The position numbers were made by a program, and so were the translations under genes. Below the pieces are notes generated by a model. That model searched no databases. It had not been told where the DNA came from and saw only the letters and a list, made by a program, of their open reading frames with translations. From Gaiellales bacterium (lineage in GTDB: Bacteria; Actinomycetota; Thermoleophilia; BMS3ABIN01), in contig QZKG01000002.1 in NCBI GenBank assembly GCA_003599855.1, positions 1-42,500 on the forward strand: a DNA stretch of 42,500 bases, given 5' to 3'. Below, in pieces: positions 41,249-42,500 of the stretch; position 1 is the stretch's first letter, and each line of letters begins with the position of its first letter.

Positions 41249-42201
41249 CGGGAGTTCGTCAGCAGGGAGTGGACCGGCACGGTCTGATAGTCTTTCTCGT
41301 CTGGCAGTCCCTGGCATATGGTGCGCGCATGACCCTCAGTATCCTGCTGGTTTTAACGGGGCTGGCGATACAGGTCTTCACCGGGTCGTTCCTGACGGGG
41401 GCGCCGCTGCTTCTGGCTGGGAACATCCTGCTACTGGTGCGCGGCTACGATAACCGTGTCGATGTGAAGGGCTTCCGGCCGGGGGTGGACTGGCAGAAGG
41501 TCGAGCGCGCAAGGCTCGACGAGATTCTCAGGCTCGACGAAGGCATCCGCCGCTGGGACCGCAGCGTCCTTGACGTGACTAATCTCCTCGGTGCGGCAGC
41601 CCTGCTCCTGACCGCCCTTGCCCTGGGCGCTGCCGCGTTGCTGCTGCCGTCTTTCGGCCGCATCATCGCCCTCGATGCCATGGTGCTGCTCTTGCCCCAC
41701 TGGTTCACGGGCATTCGCCGCATCCTGCGCCTGCCACAGGTGGTCGTTCGGGCGGAGGCCCTGGCGCAGGTCCTGGATGCCTCGGACGAGCTGGTCTCCG
41801 CAGCCGATACGATCGACATCCTGATGCTGCTCAAGGGCAGCGAGGTCCGGGTCCCGGACGATGTCAAGTTCAGGGTATCGTTCGTCGGCCAGGACCCGCG
41901 CTTCCTCGGCCTTTACGGGCAGGTAGTCATCAACACCGTGCAGGGCAAGTCCTACCCGTACTTCTACACAGTGCTGGTGGCGGAGAAGGGTTATGGTCTC
42001 AAGGAGACGGATGAGAGCTTCACGCCGCCGGGTAACATCGTCCATGAATACGGAACGGACAACGAGGTCGAGTTCATCGTCGTCAGGCAGAAGACCACCA
42101 GGAATTCCGGCTACCACACGAAAGGGGCCGACGCCATAGCCATATTCTTCAGCGGCTGCGGCCTTGCCCGCGAGGCAGCGTTCCCGCAGAAAAAGGTTTG
42201 A
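41245..42201 (+). CDS. Unknown four-helix membrane protein coupled to the radical SAM gene
   Basis: This 318-residue protein has two hydrophobic pairs (about 23-66 and 113-152), with a basic cytoplasmic loop between. A soluble C-terminal domain (about 165-318) contains FRVSFVGQDPRFLGLYGQVV and YPYFYTVLVAEKGYGLKE. ATG 41245 overlaps the radical SAM stop (ATGA) and follows GTGAGGT. I recognise no family. Its tight coupling suggests a partner of the tail-bearing protein or a transport/anchoring role in the same system. The larger open frame upstream belongs to the radical SAM gene region and is not its start. Confidence 0.75.
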   Translation: MTGVRQQGVDRHGLIVFLVWQSLAYGARMTLSILLVLTGLAIQVFTGSFLTGAPLLLAGNILLLVRGYDNRVDVKGFRPGVDWQKVERARLDEILRLDEGIRRWDRSVLDVTNLLGAAALLLTALALGAAALLLPSFGRIIALDAMVLLLPHWFTGIRRILRLPQVVVRAEALAQVLDASDELVSAADTIDILMLLKGSEVRVPDDVKFRVSFVGQDPRFLGLYGQVVINTVQGKSYPYFYTVLVAEKGYGLKETDESFTPPGNIVHEYGTDNEVEFIVVRQKTTRNSGYHTKGADAIAIFFSGCGLAREAAFPQKKV

Positions 42202-42439
42202 GATCCGGAGGATCATGATAGAAACAGACAATTGATCACACGATACCCTGAGAGGAAGAAATGGGGGATTTTCCTGATATCGGCTGGACCCCTATTCGGT
42301 TATACTTACACCTCAAATATGGATACATATCAACGATGATTACTTTAACTATTACGATAAGTATCGTCGTGTATGGTCCGACAGGGCCTGTATCGGTTGC
42401 CTGCCGGTGAACAGGCGAAAAAAGAGCCAAGGGGAGCAG
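42202..42439. other. AT-richer intergenic region, no gene seen
   Basis: The segment is visibly richer in A and T than the genes around it. A tiny frame (ATG 42215, six codons) follows GGAGG but is probably not a gene. GCCTG (42398-42402) can pair with CAGGC (42411-42415). No clear terminator is seen for the radical SAM operon. Confidence 0.5.
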
Positions 42440-42500
42440 ATGAAAAGTACTCAGACGCTTGAAGCTGGAAGCACTCCGGATGAAAAGGGAACCGTGGCGG
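42440..42500 (+). CDS. Start of an unidentified gene, cut by the window end
   Basis: ATG 42440 is preceded by AAGGGGAG with optimal spacing and opens a frame (MKSTQTLEAGSTPDEKGTVA) that continues past the edge. The 20 visible residues are not enough to name it. Confidence 0.55.
   Translation, partial: MKSTQTLEAGSTPDEKGTVA

Overview
The window is a GC-rich, densely coded stretch of bacterial chromosome. Its core order is infC-rpmI-rplT, an rRNA methyltransferase gene, pheS-pheT, argJ-argB-argD-argF-argR-argG-argH, mpg and tyrS. That order is typical of Actinomycetota. The accessory genes (a secreted M4 protease with C-terminal repeats, DUF2769 and DUF2207 proteins, a CPA2 antiporter) suggest a deep-branching environmental actinobacterium rather than a streptomycete or mycobacterium. 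The lineage is inferred from gene order and protein character only.

Layout. 1-543: the end of a probable insertion sequence abutting a nuclease gene that has lost its first catalytic motif. 661-2519: an LsrF-like aldolase and a zinc alcohol dehydrogenase, closed by a good terminator. 2702-6352: a large secreted thermolysin-family protease. 6392-7511: a universal stress protein, a 74-residue protein resembling a RiPP leader, and a Cys-rich DUF2769 protein. 7804-11743: tRNA-Val(GAC), thrS and nadE. 11765-13964: a promoter, an attenuator-like leader and the IF3/L35/L20 operon with a SpoU-type methyltransferase. 14069-17537: pheS-pheT. 18065-25590: an ArgR-box promoter and seven arginine genes, most overlapping by a few bases. 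The usual argC is missing and a convergent lipoprotein gene lies in its place. 25583-30618: mpg, a NIF3-family gene, and on the other strand a class A penicillin-binding protein and a Ca2+/cation antiporter. 30848-32810: tyrS and a lipoprotein gene bracketed by copies of a tyrS 3'-end sequence. 32958-38116: small envelope genes, a CPA2 antiporter, a zinc-ribbon membrane protein, a GNAT acetyltransferase and a YdeI-like protein.

38167-42201 is the most interesting part. Three tightly coupled genes encode a DUF2207-like membrane protein ending in seven tandem Ala-Cys-His-Ser/Asp tetrads, a radical SAM/SPASM enzyme with an N-terminal PqqD-like domain, and an unknown membrane protein. I read this as a probable post-translational modification system in which the radical SAM enzyme acts on the Cys-His tail of its membrane-anchored neighbour. 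This is inference: I know of no characterised system with this target, although it resembles described radical SAM systems with repeated-tetrad targets.

Regulatory signals that can be read are a -35/-10 promoter before tRNA-Val, one before infC with an antiterminator/terminator leader, one before argJ with an ARG-box-like site in its spacer, and extended -10 (TGnTATnAT-like) promoters before tyrS, the penicillin-binding protein and the cation antiporter. The tyrS transcript may be leaderless.
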